Shown here in pieces: positions 48,559 to 61,644 of a DNA stretch of 64,000 bases. The DNA is from Abelmoschus esculentus. Lineage: Eukaryota; Streptophyta; Magnoliopsida; Malvales; Malvaceae. A model generated the notes under the pieces. It worked only from the letters and a program-made list of their open reading frames with translations. It did no database searches and had not been told where the DNA came from. The stretch is from contig JAUCBN010000035.1 of assembly GCA_035048815.1 (NCBI GenBank), forward strand, positions 11,234,501 through 11,298,500, read 5' to 3'. Position numbers and translations under genes: made by a program. How positions within the stretch are numbered: position 1 is the stretch's first letter; each line of letters starts with the position of its first letter.

Positions 48559-49507
48559 AGTCCCTTTGTTTTTTCGAGAATATCTTATCTCTTCCTCCGA
48601 TGCTATCTCAAGGGGCTAACTTTTCATACTAAACATCTTTGTTTCTATTTCTGCATTATTGTGGTTGAAGTTGAAAAGTTTTTAGGGTTTGGTTATCTGT
48701 TTGTTTAATTTTTTATTTCGTCTCTTTATTTTCATTTTAGCTTGTATTTTCTTGATATTTATAATAAATGACAACCTTACTAGTTAAAAAATATACAAAT
48801 TATCAGTTCACTTTTTCTCTTCAAAATATAAAACCTATTTCTCTCTCAAACCCCCTAGTCGCTGTTCTCCTTTCTCAAATTTCATTATTTTTAGTTTTTT
48901 GTTTTGATCGTTCCCTTTGATCTATGGTCGACAATCAATTTTAGTGTTGGTTGTAGACCACTGAATTTATTTCTTTTTTCTTGTTTTATTTTAATAAGGA
49001 ACTCTTTTTTCTGTCTTTGTGACACGCTTTTCTCTGTCCTTCTAACATGTTTTGATTTTTGTTTTGGGGTTTGATTCGTTTGCCTTTATGGAATGTTGCA
49101 GCATACCCTAGCGATCGGTTGTTGTTCGCACAAAGATTTAATCGATTCTAGTTTTCTGATTTATTGATTTTTCGGTGGTCACTTAGAAAGACTTATCTCC
49201 ACTCAGTTGATTGTTGTTTGCCAATAAAATCAGTCCTGGGTAACGGTACTCTTTGCACGACAGTTTGAATCGCCTACAACTACTTCTTCCTTCACTATGC
49301 GTCTCGTTTGGACAGAGACAAGGAGATTCAGGAAGCTGCTAAATTTTATTGGTATCCTTATTTCCATAAAAAAATTATTTTTCTTTGTTTTTGGGTTGTA
49401 AGAATTTTTGGATTTTTTAATCCAATTATTTTGCTTCTTGGCTACGTTATAATTATAATTTTCTATGGATTTAATAAAAATTTAGTAGTATTTGTCAAAA
49501 AAAATAT
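48559..49507 (+). other. LINE-1 3' non-coding tail
   Basis: T-rich, non-coding. It ends TTTAATAAAAATTTAGTAGT, ATTTGTC and a run of eight A, the common 3' end of plant L1 LINEs. No intact TSD was found. TATTCAAA after the A-run recurs near 21434, close to the LINE start, as a weak candidate. Confidence 0.5.
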
Positions 49508-49617
49508 TCAAATTTGAAATACTTAGAGTCGTTAGACTTTTCTCCCAAGTATTTCTCTATTTTTTTCTTTAAGAGTGTCTTATCCAGTAGTAGTTTACTG
49601 CCTTAAAATATATTATT

Positions 49618-51292
49618 TTTTTGATGTAAAAAAGGAATGCAACTACGAGCCTCACTAAAAACCTCCCTAAACCTAATTTGAGAAAAAAAGTACTCGTACC
49701 AGTATTATACAAACTTAATCAAATACTTAAAACCCACAAACATCACAAAAATCTGCGGACTTGTCCTGATCAAGTAAAATCTGAACTGGATTAGGTGGTT
49801 CGACGAACACCCATACCAAATCCTCAGTATTTCGCATGATCTTAGCCAACATGTCTGCTACACCTTTAGCCTCTCTTCCCGGATGCATAATCCTAATGTC
49901 CCAAGCATGTACAAACAACCCACTAATCAGTTGAATAAGACTACGATGGGAAACATCAACCAACAACCCCTGTATCAAAGCCACAGCTGTAGTGCTGTCG
50001 AGTTCAAGCACCACCTTACGGTAACTAAGTCCTAGCCCAAGGTTAAGCCATCAAAAGAAGCCCACAATTCCGCATAAATCACCAAGCAATGATCAATGCA
50101 CTGCCCAACACCACAAATCCACTCACCGTCAGAGTCCTGAATGATTCCTCCAGCGATTACAACGAAAGGATTTCCTCCCACAGCTCCATCCGTATTAACT
50201 TTAACCCATCCTTTATCTGATCGGCACCATTATTTACACAACCCTCTCCACTGTTGTTGTTTACAGATTTCCATGGCATCCACAATTTCCTTTATATACG
50301 CCACACAGTAATCCACAACGTTACCAACTAATTCTCTTCCGCTATCAAACACATAAACATATTGCCTCTTCCAAAGGATTCAACAAGTTGTTGCAAACAA
50401 AATCATCCACCAATTACTATTACTCTTCAAATTGGCTTACAACCAATAGCTGTCACTCGCGTTAAAGAAACTACTCCATAGGTTTTGCGGAACCAGCTTA
50501 GCCCAAATTTTCCTCGCCCGGCCACACATTCTCAACACATGTTTTATGTTCTCATCTTCTACGCCGCACACAGGGCATAGGCTGCAGTTACCAAAATGTT
50601 GGAGGGTTCTTTCCTTATTCTTCATCAACCTATCATGGTTTACTATCCGTAAAAAAGTTCTGATTCACGCGAAATCGGTAGACGCCAAATGAACTTCCAT
50701 GAATCCTCCTCCTCAATTAGTACCTCTGGCTCTAAAGCATGATAAGCCTATGCGTTTGAGAATGTACGCATTTCAGTCCATCTCCAAACTATCGAGTCAC
50801 TCTCAAATCCAGCGTGTGGCAGAACAACGCTTGCCAGCCGATCCACGGACTCGCGGGGCAATGCCAACGCAAGCTTGCTCCAATCACAAGCCCTTGATGC
50901 CGTTAGCATGCTAGTAACACTCACGTGAGGGGGATCAATAGGTAGAAGGTATTTTGTCGCCAAAGGCTCTCTCCTATCTGACCACACATCCCACAAAAAA
51001 ATAACTTTCCACCCATTACGGACTTGCCAACACATGCTTTGCTTTATTGCTTCCTAATAATGACTCATACCTTGCCAAAGCCTTGAGCAGTTCTAACGAT
51101 GAATTTCTCTAGGCAACTCCCCAACCCATTTATACTTATCCCTTAGCACTTGGACCCATAGCTTGTCCGTAATACAAATCAAGTGATATCCTACCTTTAT
51201 AAGAAAAGCGTAATTTTGGTTCTGCACATCACAAAAATCTAGTCCTCCCATATTCAATGGCTTCTTCACAGTATCCCATAGCTTGTGCTCCC
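49618..51292 (-). mobile_element. 5'-truncated LINE (LINE-2) with 10-bp TSD
   Basis: A second, unrelated-looking L1 fragment. On the minus strand it begins inside ORF2 (NNIWEHKLWDTVKKPLNMGGLDF, 51305 down), then WQVRNGWKVIFLWDVW (51030), a zinc region with CPVCGVEDENIKHVLRMC (50585-50530), and the RNase H-like part MVLELDSTTAVALIQG...HPGREAKGVADMLAK (50014-49840). It ends with a short A-run. ATATATTATT flanks both sides (49608-49617 and 51293-51302), as expected for target-primed insertion with 5' truncation. Stops break the frame. Confidence 0.85.
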
Positions 51293-51302
51293 ATATATTA
51301 TT

Positions 51303-51502
51303 CATAATATAAATAAAAATATTATCAGAGTATATTTATAATATCAACCAAATCATATTAAGGTAATAAATTTTAAAAATAGATTAAGAATAATTAATAA
51401 ATGTAATTACTAACTAATTTTTATGAAAAATAAAAAATAATATATATTGAAAAAAATTGAAAACCTTAAAATAACTCAAAATTCATGTTATAAATATATT
51501 CT
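51303..51502. other. A/T-rich spacer, nothing recognised
   Basis: 200 bp of almost pure A/T with no gene or repeat identified. Confidence 0.4.
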
Positions 51503-51741
51503 TGTTATGAATATTTTTATCTACGGTGTATATCCATATATATTAAAGAATAATTTAATATACTTTATTATTAGAATTTAATTCCCAATAGAATTAAGAT
51601 TTTCATCTTATGCCTATAAATATAGACTTTTGGACAAAATATTGTACAAACATACTTTGAGAATATAATACAAGTTTATCCTTTTTTGTCTCTCATTTTT
51701 ATTCATCTATTTTGTTCTTGTTCTTTACTTTATTCACAACA
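51503..51741 (+). repeat. Copia-2 5' LTR
   Basis: 239 bp, TGTTATGAATATTTTTATC to TTATTCACAACA, similar to the 236-bp LTRs of copia-1. It includes TATAAATATAGACTTTTGG, a likely TATA box region. ATTATCAGCAC follows, the primer-site position shared with copia-1. Confidence 0.8.
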
Positions 51742-51949
51742 TATTATCAGCACAAAACTCTAATGAACGAAGTTGTTTGTTATTCAAATCTTATAGGAGT
51801 TATTAAAAAGAATTTGGTATTAGCTTGAATCAAAAATAAGTTCTTCTTCCTCTATTGTATTTTAATTATCAACTATTTTTCTCTTTTGATCTTTAACTTG
51901 ATTTTTAATTTTTGAAAGATCATTGGTTATTTGGTGTTTATGTAGCGAT

Positions 51950-52075
51950 AGAATGACTCAATTGCCATAGTTCTTATCGATAATTCCCAAAAAGATTTTA
52001 ACAAGATATTGATGACTAAATCTGCCATATATTTAACTTAGCTTGGAAAGTCTGGTATGTTTTTCTTATATATCT
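51950..52075 (+). pseudogene. Copia-2 gag start, broken
   Basis: ATG at 51954 opens MTQLP, then a stop at the next codon. Further frames read PKKILTRY and SAIYLT. The parallel site in copia-1 has GTG instead of ATG. Confidence 0.55.
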
Positions 52076-52453
52076 CGATATAATGAATAATTAATTATTC
52101 TCAAATTAAGAGATGATTATTAAAAGCGTGAAATTATCAAGTATTAAAAATAAAATAACATATATGAGTAGTGTTTTGCATCTATTTATTTTGAGTTTTT
52201 CTATCTTTAGTTTTGACCAATATTGGTTTATTTTGATGATGAAAGTTTATGTTTTTAATTATATTTTAAGTATTACATGATATTGGAACAAATATTGAAC
52301 CTTTAATCAATTAATATATTCTATGTTATGTTGATTTAATACGAGTATATTGGTTGAACATCCTATTCTGCGAGGCTATTGGTCATAAAGGAGATTCATT
52401 TTAATAGACATTGTGGACTAGTTTAAAAATGTCGCGTATGAGGATTAAATTTT

Positions 52454-52880
52454 TGGTAAATTACATGGATAGCCACAATACTATAGGGTTAGTATCGAAA
52501 TGGCCACAATACTTTAAAACACGTCAAATACACCGGTGAACTATTAAAATGATATCGAAATAGCCAACGACTATTAAAAACTACCGGACCTGATGACATG
52601 GCAATTAAAAATAAAATGGAATAATTACATATTTACTCCCTATCATTCATAAATTTTTAATTTATTAAATTTATTTCCCCCTCCAATCTGGTGGTGACAT
52701 GTGTCACCACCTAATTAAAGAAGAAAAATAAAGACTAACACCTTTGCTCACCATAGGAATTGAGCTTGACTTCCTAATAAGGAAGCCATTTCGCATAACC
52801 ATTGTGCCAAGTACAATCTATTAATATAAAGTACTAACATTTTCTATATATTTATTGTCTACGATAATTGTTTCTTTGTT
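52454..52880 (+). repeat. MULE left TIR
   Basis: It includes at 52690-52711 a 10-bp stem GGTGGTGACA / TGTCACCACC with a 2-bp loop, conserved in the other arm. Confidence 0.85.
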
Positions 52881-52989
52881 TTAAATATTTGAATAAAAAA
52901 TTTCGAATATTTAAATAAAAATATTATAATAATAAATATACAAATAAAAATATTCCATAATAAATATACAAATAAAAATATTCTAATAA

Positions 52990-53225
52990 TGTTGCAAATA
53001 AAGTAAAGAACAAGAATAAAATAAGAGAACAAAGATGAGAGACAAAGAGAGAGATTTTATTATATTCTCAAAGTAGGGTTGTGTATAAAGCTTTGGCCAA
53101 AAGTTTATATTTATAGGCATAAGATGGAAACCCTAATTCCAATGGGTATTAAACCCTAATAATAAAGCTTGTTAAACTTTAACTTAATATATGGATATCC
53201 ACCATGAATAAATATATTCATAACA
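52990..53225 (-). repeat. Copia-1 3' LTR
   Basis: Plus-strand ends TGTTGCAAATAAAG and ATTCATAACA. It pairs with 61661-61896. Confidence 0.9.
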
Positions 53226-54850
53226 CTCCCCTTTGAATATCCATGAAGATATGTGCCTCGTTAAAACCTTACTAAGATAAAAACCTTGTGGGAAAAAAAT
53301 TCTTAGTGAAGGAAAAAAAGTACACACATCTTTGATACGCATAACATGTTGCCTCATTAAAAACCTTACTAGGAAAACTCATTGGGACAAAACCTCGGTT
53401 AAGGGAAAAAGAGTGCAACTCGTATTTACTCCCCCTCATGAAAATATCACATAAGACCTTTGAATCTTCATCATTCAATATTGAATACAAACTTCAAATG
53501 TTGAAGTAGATCATGTACTAGTGGATAAATCTTCCAAATCATTGCTTGAAATGATTCATTGAATAATATTCATCTAAAAATCATGAGGGATAAAACTTGA
53601 AGAAATATGTTTCGTTTTATCATATTTAATGTATCCACCTTGAGATATAAATTTTGTATTATTTCTTTACAAGATAGCTTCCATCTTATCTTGTGAAAAA
53701 CATTCACATATCTTCAGGATATGTTTAGCCAAACACATATTTCGGCTTTGCCTCATGCATAATAATTATTTAAAGTTAATGATCTCGTAGCACTTAAATA
53801 ATATTTCTAGACCAGCTAAGATACGATGCTTCCAGATCAAATAATTTATATATTGTGCTTTTAGACCAAAAATATTATTACCCTTTTCTTGAGGCAGAAA
53901 GAATCTTTGTTTACACTAAGAGGCCTAACAACCATAAGGGTGATCAATGAATATGCATTATTCATATAAAGTCTCTTTCAACATTTTTTGTATGTCGATT
54001 GGTGCACAAGGATTTGAGGAGATCTCTTCACGAGTCTCAACTATATTCAAACAATCGACAACAATAAAAATTCAGAACTAATCCACTTAATCAAAATGCT
54101 CGGGGGAATTAAATAATTCATATAGCATTATTCTAATAATTATTCAATGAGGCGATTATATCAAATACGCCTAAATCTTTTAATCCATAAAAGATATATT
54201 TAATATGGTTGAATAATATTCTCGAGAACTTGAATTAATTGCTTCTGGCAGTCTAAATCCTTTTAGAAGCTTCATGTAAATGTTTTTATCAAGAGGCTCA
54301 CACAAATAAGATGTAAAAACATCCATTAGACGAAACTAAGTCCTTTCATTTATTTTCAGAATATCTAAAAGTAATTGCATCCACCACCGAAGAATATATT
54401 TTCCTCATTTAATTTCATGTCTTTGTGAGAATCCTTGTGCAACCAAATGAACTTATATTTCATGATTTCCCCTTTTGATTTCTCTTTCTCACAAAGGCTT
54501 GTTTATATCTACGAGCTTTATATATTTTAATGTACGGGCTATAGGTCCAAATACTTCTCGTTTTGAAAAGAGATTTTAGTTTCGCCTCAATTGTCTCTTT
54601 CATATTGACCAATCATTTCTTTGTTCAATTGACAATGATTCATGATCCACATCATCAAATAAAATCTCTAGTGCTATATTGCATGCAAATATATTAACAA
54701 CGTCGATTTAATTTCAGTTCCATTTATTACCAGACATGACATAATCTATTGAAATCTCTTTATTGTCAGGTACCTGAGTCATGTCAATGTCTCTGTTGGA
54801 GACCATTTAATCTTTTCTAGAGATTTTCATAATCATTGATTCCTCGATCA
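53226..54850 (-). pseudogene. Copia-1 RT and RNase H region, heavily broken
   Basis: On the minus strand near 54510-54300 fragments read KQAFVRKRN, KYKFIWLHKDSH (family K-Y-K-x-R-L-V-A-Q-G-F-S-Q) and a degraded Y-S-x-V-V-D-A block, then LSFV-stop-WMFLH. Near 53490 MYSILNDEDSKVL is part of the RNase H end. No catalytic motif is readable without frame changes. Confidence 0.6.
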
Positions 54851-56500
54851 GACCATCATAAAATATAGCTCTTTTTCCTTTTCGAGGATCTCTTATTTTT
54901 GGAACTTACTTGTCTACTACGCTTTAAGCGTAAGATAGACTCATTAGCAACTAGAGTTTGTCCTTCCCTGACATCAAATTTAATCGGAGCATTCATAGCT
55001 GGTATACATGACTTAGTCACTCTTTTAGGGTCAACAAAATCTTCTGGCAATTGATTTGCTAAATGAATTATCCATTGAACTTATAGTTCACCTTGTGTAT
55101 TATGTGGATCAAAAAGAGAAAATGATAATTCATTCCAACTTATTTCTTTCCCCAGCTATTTATTTTCTTTCCCTAATGTTGGGTAAATTGACTCATTAAA
55201 ATGATAGTCAATAAATCAGATTGTAAATAAATCCTCTATCAGAAGCTCTTATATATATTCCCAACAAAACTCATCTTTGTGCGTTATGGTGGAGCAATTA
55301 GAATATATATCGCACACCCCGAAAAAATTTAAGATGATAAATATTTGGTTCCTGACCATAAACCATTTATAATAGGGAGAACTTATAATCATTTGTTGGC
55401 TTGATGCGAATTAGTGATACTACATATAAAATGATATGCCATCAACATTATCATGACCATTGTCTTTATAAGATAATCTGGAAAATATGCTCATAATTTT
55501 ATCAATTGAGTAAGTAGCCTCACAAACACCAAGTTACGGGTTAATAACAAGGATACATATAACCATCTAGTCGGTGCATCGATAAAAATCATAAAATATC
55601 TAGATGGACTGTATGAAAGGTGTATGAGCCCATATATATCACCTTGTATTCGTTCTAGAAAATTAATAGATTTTCACTCTATAATAATTGTTGATGATTG
55701 AATAATCAAAATGCTTTCATAGCAATTATAACAAGAAAAATTACCTTCAAGTAACTCCTAGTTCTTCAACAAATGACCACATGAAAGTGTCAGCAATTTT
55801 TTTGCATCATAATTGAACCGGGATGATCTAACTGGTCATGCCAAATAAATTAATCAGTAAACATCTAGTTTACAATAGCATGAGCTTCAATTTGTACTAA
55901 TTCTTATGTAGTACAATATTGATGACAATGCATATACTTTTGCCAAAATTTCATTATTGCCTTGAGTTATACTCGTAATATTGAGATAGTTATCATCCCT
56001 TTAACTGATATTCTCAATATATTTCTATAAATATCTTTAAAACTCAATATCTCTTTGCGATTTTAACGAGTATAATGCACTGTAAATATGAAATAAAGTT
56101 CCATTTGGCAATAACATATTTGCTCAGTCGGAGCTTTCTGTGATATTAGTACTTCCGTATATAATACTCATATTATTCCCTTGCATTTAAAATGGGAAAA
56201 TATGCATAATTATGCACCCTTTAGTACGTGTTTTATTTCATTTACTTCGGGAAATGAAAAATATGTGCTTTGTACCATTCACTTCGGGGAATGGAAAAAT
56301 ATTAAAAAAATAGCACATCATATCAAATCGGATCAAAGATAAGCTCTCAAGAGCTCTTCCGAAACACTGATGTTTTAGTACTTTGAGATATAATACTCAT
56401 ATTTGCCTTCTATTTAAATAGGAAAAATATTTCTTATGCTTAAGTATTGTATGAGTACTTGCACTTTTTGCTAAGCATAAATCGCCATAAATTATTGCAT
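54851..56500 (-). pseudogene. Copia-1 integrase and linker, broken
   Basis: At about 55670-55480 the minus strand reads FLERIQGDIYGLIHLSYSP, RYFMIFIDAPTRWLYVSLL and TRNLVFVRLLTQLIKL: the integrase core with the first catalytic Asp (G-D-I-Y-G) and the second Asp region following. At 55050-54856 is the linker EDFVDPKRVTKSCIPAMNAP...DVREGQTLVANES, then LKRSRQV and a Lys/Arg-rich end. Upstream of about 55750 only scattered similarity remains. Confidence 0.75.
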
Positions 56501-57597
56501 ATTTTATTCCGGAAGTAATCATATTCTTTTAAGAAAAAAAATTAACATAAAAGATAAATAAATACTATATAAAGTAAGTTAACATAAATAAATAATAAAT
56601 AAAAATAAATTAGCATAAAATAAAATAAATAAAAGATCTAAAGAAAATAAAATAAATAGCAGATTATTCTCTTCAAGGATTATGAGAAAATTATCAATAT
56701 CCAATTGAGTTGGATCAATAACGCCATTATTTTCGCCACAAAGAAAATCTGTTTATATTTTCTTTAATTTATCATTCATGACTATGGATAAAGTTCATAA
56801 TACTTCGGCGTTTGACAAATACAAGATCAATGGTTTGTACCATCGCATTGATAACATAAAGATTTTAATATGATCTCTATCATTCTTTTCATCTTTATAA
56901 TTCCACTTCTTGTGGATATAAGTATTCTCAAAATAATCATCTTATCCATGTCTATTTTATGATCTCAATCACTATCACAATTGCTAATGTGACATTTATT
57001 CTTTCTGCTATAAAATATCACATTCATTTCAGAGAATGGAGCGGAGACTGATAGGTATTTAAAACCCTTGTATGATATTGTGTCTGTAAAACAACATTAA
57101 TGTGTGAAAAGTGGAGTATGTTTTTCTAACATATCCTTATCAGTGATACTCTGGTACATAATTGAATTTTATTCACTAACCATATAGTGAATAATCACGT
57201 TTGCATTCACTTCAAGGAATGAAACAAATCTAATAATCACACGGAATAAACATCATGCTTGTATAATCGTATGGAATAAACATCATGTTTGCATAATCGC
57301 ATGGAATAAACATCATGCTTGCATTCACTTCAAGGAATGACATAAGTCCAGTAATCGCATGAAATAATCATCATGCTTGCATTCACTTTAAGGAATGTCA
57401 TAAATTCAATAATTGCATGAAATAAACATCATGTATGCATTCACTTTAGGGAATGCCTCCCAAAAAATTATTTGATCAAGACGATTTTCGTAACTTGAAC
57501 TTGGGAGAGGTCTATAGTCGAGTTTTTTGACCCCCCAAAAATTGCTTTCTAGCAAATATAGACTTTATAATATTCATACTATTAAATAATAATTTAT
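56501..57597 (-). pseudogene. Copia-1 gag C-terminal region with tandem repeats
   Basis: No continuous frame. 57180-57450 is an array of units containing GCATTCACTT(C/T)AAGGAATG and ATAATCGCATGGAATAAACATCATGCTTGC (about 30 bp, with longer 58-60 bp units). Copia-2 has only one to two such units at 62890-62990. Confidence 0.5.
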
Positions 57598-57602
57598 CAA
57601 CC

Positions 57603-60600
57603 TATAACATCTCGATTTTGGGGTTATTAGTTTGGGCTATAGTTAGGAGAATTCGATTCGGGTCGAATCGGGTTCTCCGGTTCGTTATTCCGAGGAAATA
57701 TAAAATAAAAATATTTTTAATTAGAAAAGTAATAATTTTGGAATACGATTTAAAATATTAAAAAGATGTTTCCAAAATTAAAAGAATGTAATTTAAACTT
57801 TAAATTGATTTTTAATTATGCTTAATTATGCCTTAGTGACCAATTTGTAATTTTTGGAAAACAATAAAGGATTTAATTTGTAATTTTCGGAAATTTTTAT
57901 TTTTAGTAACTAAATTGAAAAGCAAGCTATACTTAGAATCCTTAGAGGGTCATAAACCCAATTTAATTTTTAAATAATGATTTATTCACCAAAATACTTT
58001 TTAATTAGTTTAATAGAAGATGATAATCATTTTCTCACTTAACTACCTTTTTTCTTTCATCTTTTCCTCTCATTTTCTCTCCATTTTCCTTCATCTATTT
58101 TCTTCAATTCCTTGCTGATTTTTCTATCTTTTTCCATAAGAATCACTTCATTTTAATCATCTCTCTATTCTTTACAAAACTTAACCATCAATTTTACTAA
58201 ATCAACAACAATTTACAAGGAATCAAGAAGAGAAGTTCTCATCTTTTTGGTGGATAGATCTCAAAGATAATTTTCTGGATTTTAACTCGTTTCTAAGGTT
58301 CTTTATTGAAATTCCCAAGTATTAGCTTACTAATCTTTGAATAAAACTTGATTTTTATGTTTTCAATGCTAGATCTAATGATCTTGTGAATGTTTTTGTG
58401 AAATCTTTTTAGATCTCATTCAATGCTGTAATTAGATGGATTTAATTATGTTATTATGTCAATTAAATGATTAATTGAGTCTTCAATTGATGGCACATTT
58501 ATTTAATCCCGGAATAATGCAATCGGTGTTGTTTTAAGGTGTTTTTCGGTTGTTTTAGGGGCTGTTTTAGGTGTTTTAATGTTTCTGGAGATATAAGGAT
58601 GGTTTGGATGTGTTTTTGGTTAATAATTGAAGTGGATTAGATGTTATATTCATTAGGTTTTGGGCTGATGATGTTTCGGATACGTTTCGGCTAAGTTTTG
58701 GTGTTTTTGGCTAGGTTTTTCGGTAGTGTTGTGGAGGTATGATGCGGCTGATGGTTTAAGCATGTTGTAATGTAAGAATGTTCTATTTTTAATGTTGTAT
58801 ATGTAGTGCAAGAAGGTGCTTGAGTGCTGGTGCGTTGGCGTGGTCATCAGAATATCGGCGAAAGCTCATTTTGCTTGTCGGTGAGTGTTTTTGGACTTAA
58901 AGCGAGTCGCATTTGGTACGGTACTGTTTTGGGGACTATGGAAGAGTATGAAAACTTTCCATAGTTCAAGAGTAAGTAAAGTAAATGTTTTTGATATATC
59001 AACATGAGTTTCGGCTATATTCGGTAAAGGCATTAATGTTGGTAATGCAATGAGATTTTTGGAAATGCATGAACATGATTTGAATTGGTGCATGCATGAA
59101 AAATACTTGTTGAAATACATAGTTTATCAAGCATCCATGATTATAGAAAATCATGAGAAATGATTCAGAATACAATATGGTTAATTGCCTTACATATGAT
59201 GGTGCCTTTGGGCATGGCTTTTGGTTCATTTGTTAAACATATTATGCATGCATTATGAGCAACAAGTTATCATGCATATTTGATTATGATATTGGCTTAG
59301 TGACACTAACTTTAGATTCGAATACGAATGACATGTCATTAGGATTGTCTTAAGTGCACTATAAACATAATGAGAATACAGAATATTTCCTACACATAAC
59401 AAGGGTGACTTTGTGTCTAATCGTGCGTGGTAGAGCCGCCTACACGTAACAAGGGACACTATGTGTCTAATTGTGCGTGGTAGTGATATAATGGTGACTT
59501 CGTGTCATGTCAATGGTGACTTGGTGTCATGTCAATGGTGACTTTGTGTCATGATGAGACAATGGTCTCTAACAATGGATCCGTGTATTCGGTGAACTCA
59601 TGGTTCATAACAAGTGGTCACTAGAATGCCAATATAAATAAATGAATTTAAAGAGGACATTGTGCATCATTTATAAATTGTTTTGATAAGATTGTGTAAA
59701 CTCAAGGAAACATTTAGTTTAAAGAACATGAACATGAAATGATAGCATGCATGATTTAGTGATGCATTGCAAATTATGGTTTTAAATAGATGCATTGATG
59801 ATCTTGTGCAGAGCTTCCTCACTAAGCATGTTTGCTTAAGCTCTCTTTTCATCCTTGTAGAAAAATAAAGGCACTTGGGACTTCATTCGGAGCAAGGAAA
59901 CCAAGGGGAAAGGTTACTCAAATTCGGTATGTTTTGGCAAATAAGTTGAGGCTTAGCAATGTGTAAACTCAACCTATGTGAGGAGTGTGAACTTAGACTT
60001 TGGTTAATGTTGAAATAAGACCTATGTTGCTTGATTGTTAATTGTTAGACTATGGTAATGTTTGGATTGTTGAAGCATGTACTTGCATGATCGTTATGTT
60101 TTTAATCATGTTCTAGGTAGCATGCCTATAGTTTGCTTGATGTTCTTCATGTTGAAAATCATGTGTCATATGTTGTTAATTATTCTTAGGACTTGTGTAC
60201 ATAGTGGTAGTGATTAATGGTTGTGTATCGAGTCGTTAGAGTTCACTTAGTGTGACGGAACTTTCGGGTTCCAGACCCAAAGTTTCAAAATCTTAGTGAA
60301 GGTTCCGAAACCTTTGTCAAATAGTTTCGAAACCTTACGGGTAATTTCAATTCTAGAAAGTTACTGGACGCGAAAAGTTTCGAAACCTTCAGGGAAGTTT
60401 CTAAACCTTTTACAAAAAGTTTCGAAACCTTATGAAAGGTTTCGAAACCTTTGATTACCAGGAATTGATAGTTGTTGGAAATTATATTTTAGTCCTGGAC
60501 ATTTTCCTTTGTTCAATTAGGGTACCTACAGATGATATTTTGTGCTAAAATTTCACATGGATGCATAAAGTTGACTTAATTTCAAGATGGTTAACTTAAT

Positions 60601-61029
60601 TTGGACGAAGACCTTATAACTTGAAAGATTTATATTTTGGTCCCTAAACTAGAGAAACATGCAATTGATGATGTTAGAATGATCCGTTTGACTTGGAATT
60701 TACCATGAAGAATACTTGTGTGTTTAATTGAACTTTGATGAAAATAATTTATACATTACTAATAGAATTTAAAAGTTTTACGTTTTAGTCCTTAATTCAC
60801 TTAAAAGTTTAATCGGATACTAGTTTGTGGTCAGATTGCTTCCGTTAATGCTTGTATAAGACCAAGACATGTAGGAACATAAATATGTATCTAGGAAAGA
60901 TAAGAAAAAAAAAGAAAATATATCAGTTTTTAGGGTTGTTTATCGAATGAAACCTTCGTGGGTTGGTTCGATATTCCCCGTGTGACCCGTTAGTACCGGT
61001 TTCGTCTAGGCCAGGTTAAGAGGGTTACA
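57603..61029 (+). mobile_element. Solo LTR (3.43 kb) inside copia-1, perfect TSD
   Basis: The ends are TATAACATCTCG (TG changed to TA) and AAGAGGGTTACA. The 5-bp TSD CAACC is perfect (57598-57602 and 61030-61034). It is an inverted copy, relative to the window, of the 31685-35249 LTR along its whole length, including the palindrome cluster (60280-60462), tandem arrays (59395-59570), and the phrase GCTTAAGCTCTCTTTTCATC. No coding domain. The sense strand is inferred as plus. Confidence 0.9.
60280..60462. repeat. GGTTTCGAAACC-type palindrome cluster
   Basis: Seven sites in about 180 bp: AGTTTCGAAACC three times, GGTTTCGAAACC, GGTTCCGAAACC, AGTTTCTAAACC and AGTTTCAAAATC, with the core GGACGCGAAAAG between them. 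Confidence 0.85.
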
Positions 61030-61034
61030 CAACC

Positions 61035-61448
61035 AATATATTTATAATATATACAAGGAAAAAAAAATTAATCCTCATACGCGACGTTGTTAAACCAGTC
61101 CACAAGGTCCTTTAAAAAGAACCTCCTTTGAGACCAGTAGTCTCGTTGAATGAGATGTCCAGCCAATATACTCGGATTAAACCAACATAATAAAGAACAT
61201 ATTAATTAATTAAAGGTTTAATATTTGTTCCAATATCATATAATACTTAGAACATGATTAAAACATAAACTTTTATCATAATAATAAAATAAAAAATATT
61301 GGTTATAAATAAATATAAAAATCACAAATTAAATAAATAAAACATAAGGAACTTTTCACTAATTTGAATATATGATAGCTTTAGTTACCAATATCTTGTT
61401 AAAATCTTTTTCGGAAATTGTCGATAGGAACCACGGTAATTGAGTCAC
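61035..61448 (-). pseudogene. Copia-1 leader/gag N-terminus, start codon lost
   Basis: The minus strand reads GTG ACT CAA TTA at 61448 where copia-2 has ATG ACT CAA TTG at 51954; then LPWFLST, EKDFNKILVTKA. The rest to 61035 is non-coding in all frames but collinear with 52080-52440 of copia-2. Confidence 0.55.
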
Positions 61449-61644
61449 TTTATCGCTACACAAACACCAAATAACAAAAGATTTTTAATAAATTAAAAAT
61501 CAAATCAAAGATCAAGAGAGAAAAAATAACCGATAATTAAAATATAATTGAGGGAGAAGAACTTATCTTTGATTTATGCCAATAACAAATTCTTTTCAAT
61601 AACTCCTTCAAGATTCGAACGACAAACACCTCCGTTGGTTAGAG

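Larger units (their letters stand above)
21490..49507 (+). mobile_element. L1-type LINE (LINE-1), spread over 28 kb by nested inserts
   Basis: Plus-strand pieces appear in L1 order: ORF1 (21519-22700), ORF2 endonuclease (22707-22923 and 24947-25500), RT (25500-26740 and 35636-36864), then the zinc/linker and RNase H (about 47830-48558), followed by a 3' tail ending in a run of A near 49500. The gaps are a solo LTR, gypsy-1 and gypsy-2, and the LINE reading resumes after each. The start is approximate. The end is placed at the A-run after TTAATAAAAATTTAGTAGTATTTGTC, a typical plant LINE tail. Without the inserts the LINE is roughly 6.9 kb. Confidence 0.75.
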
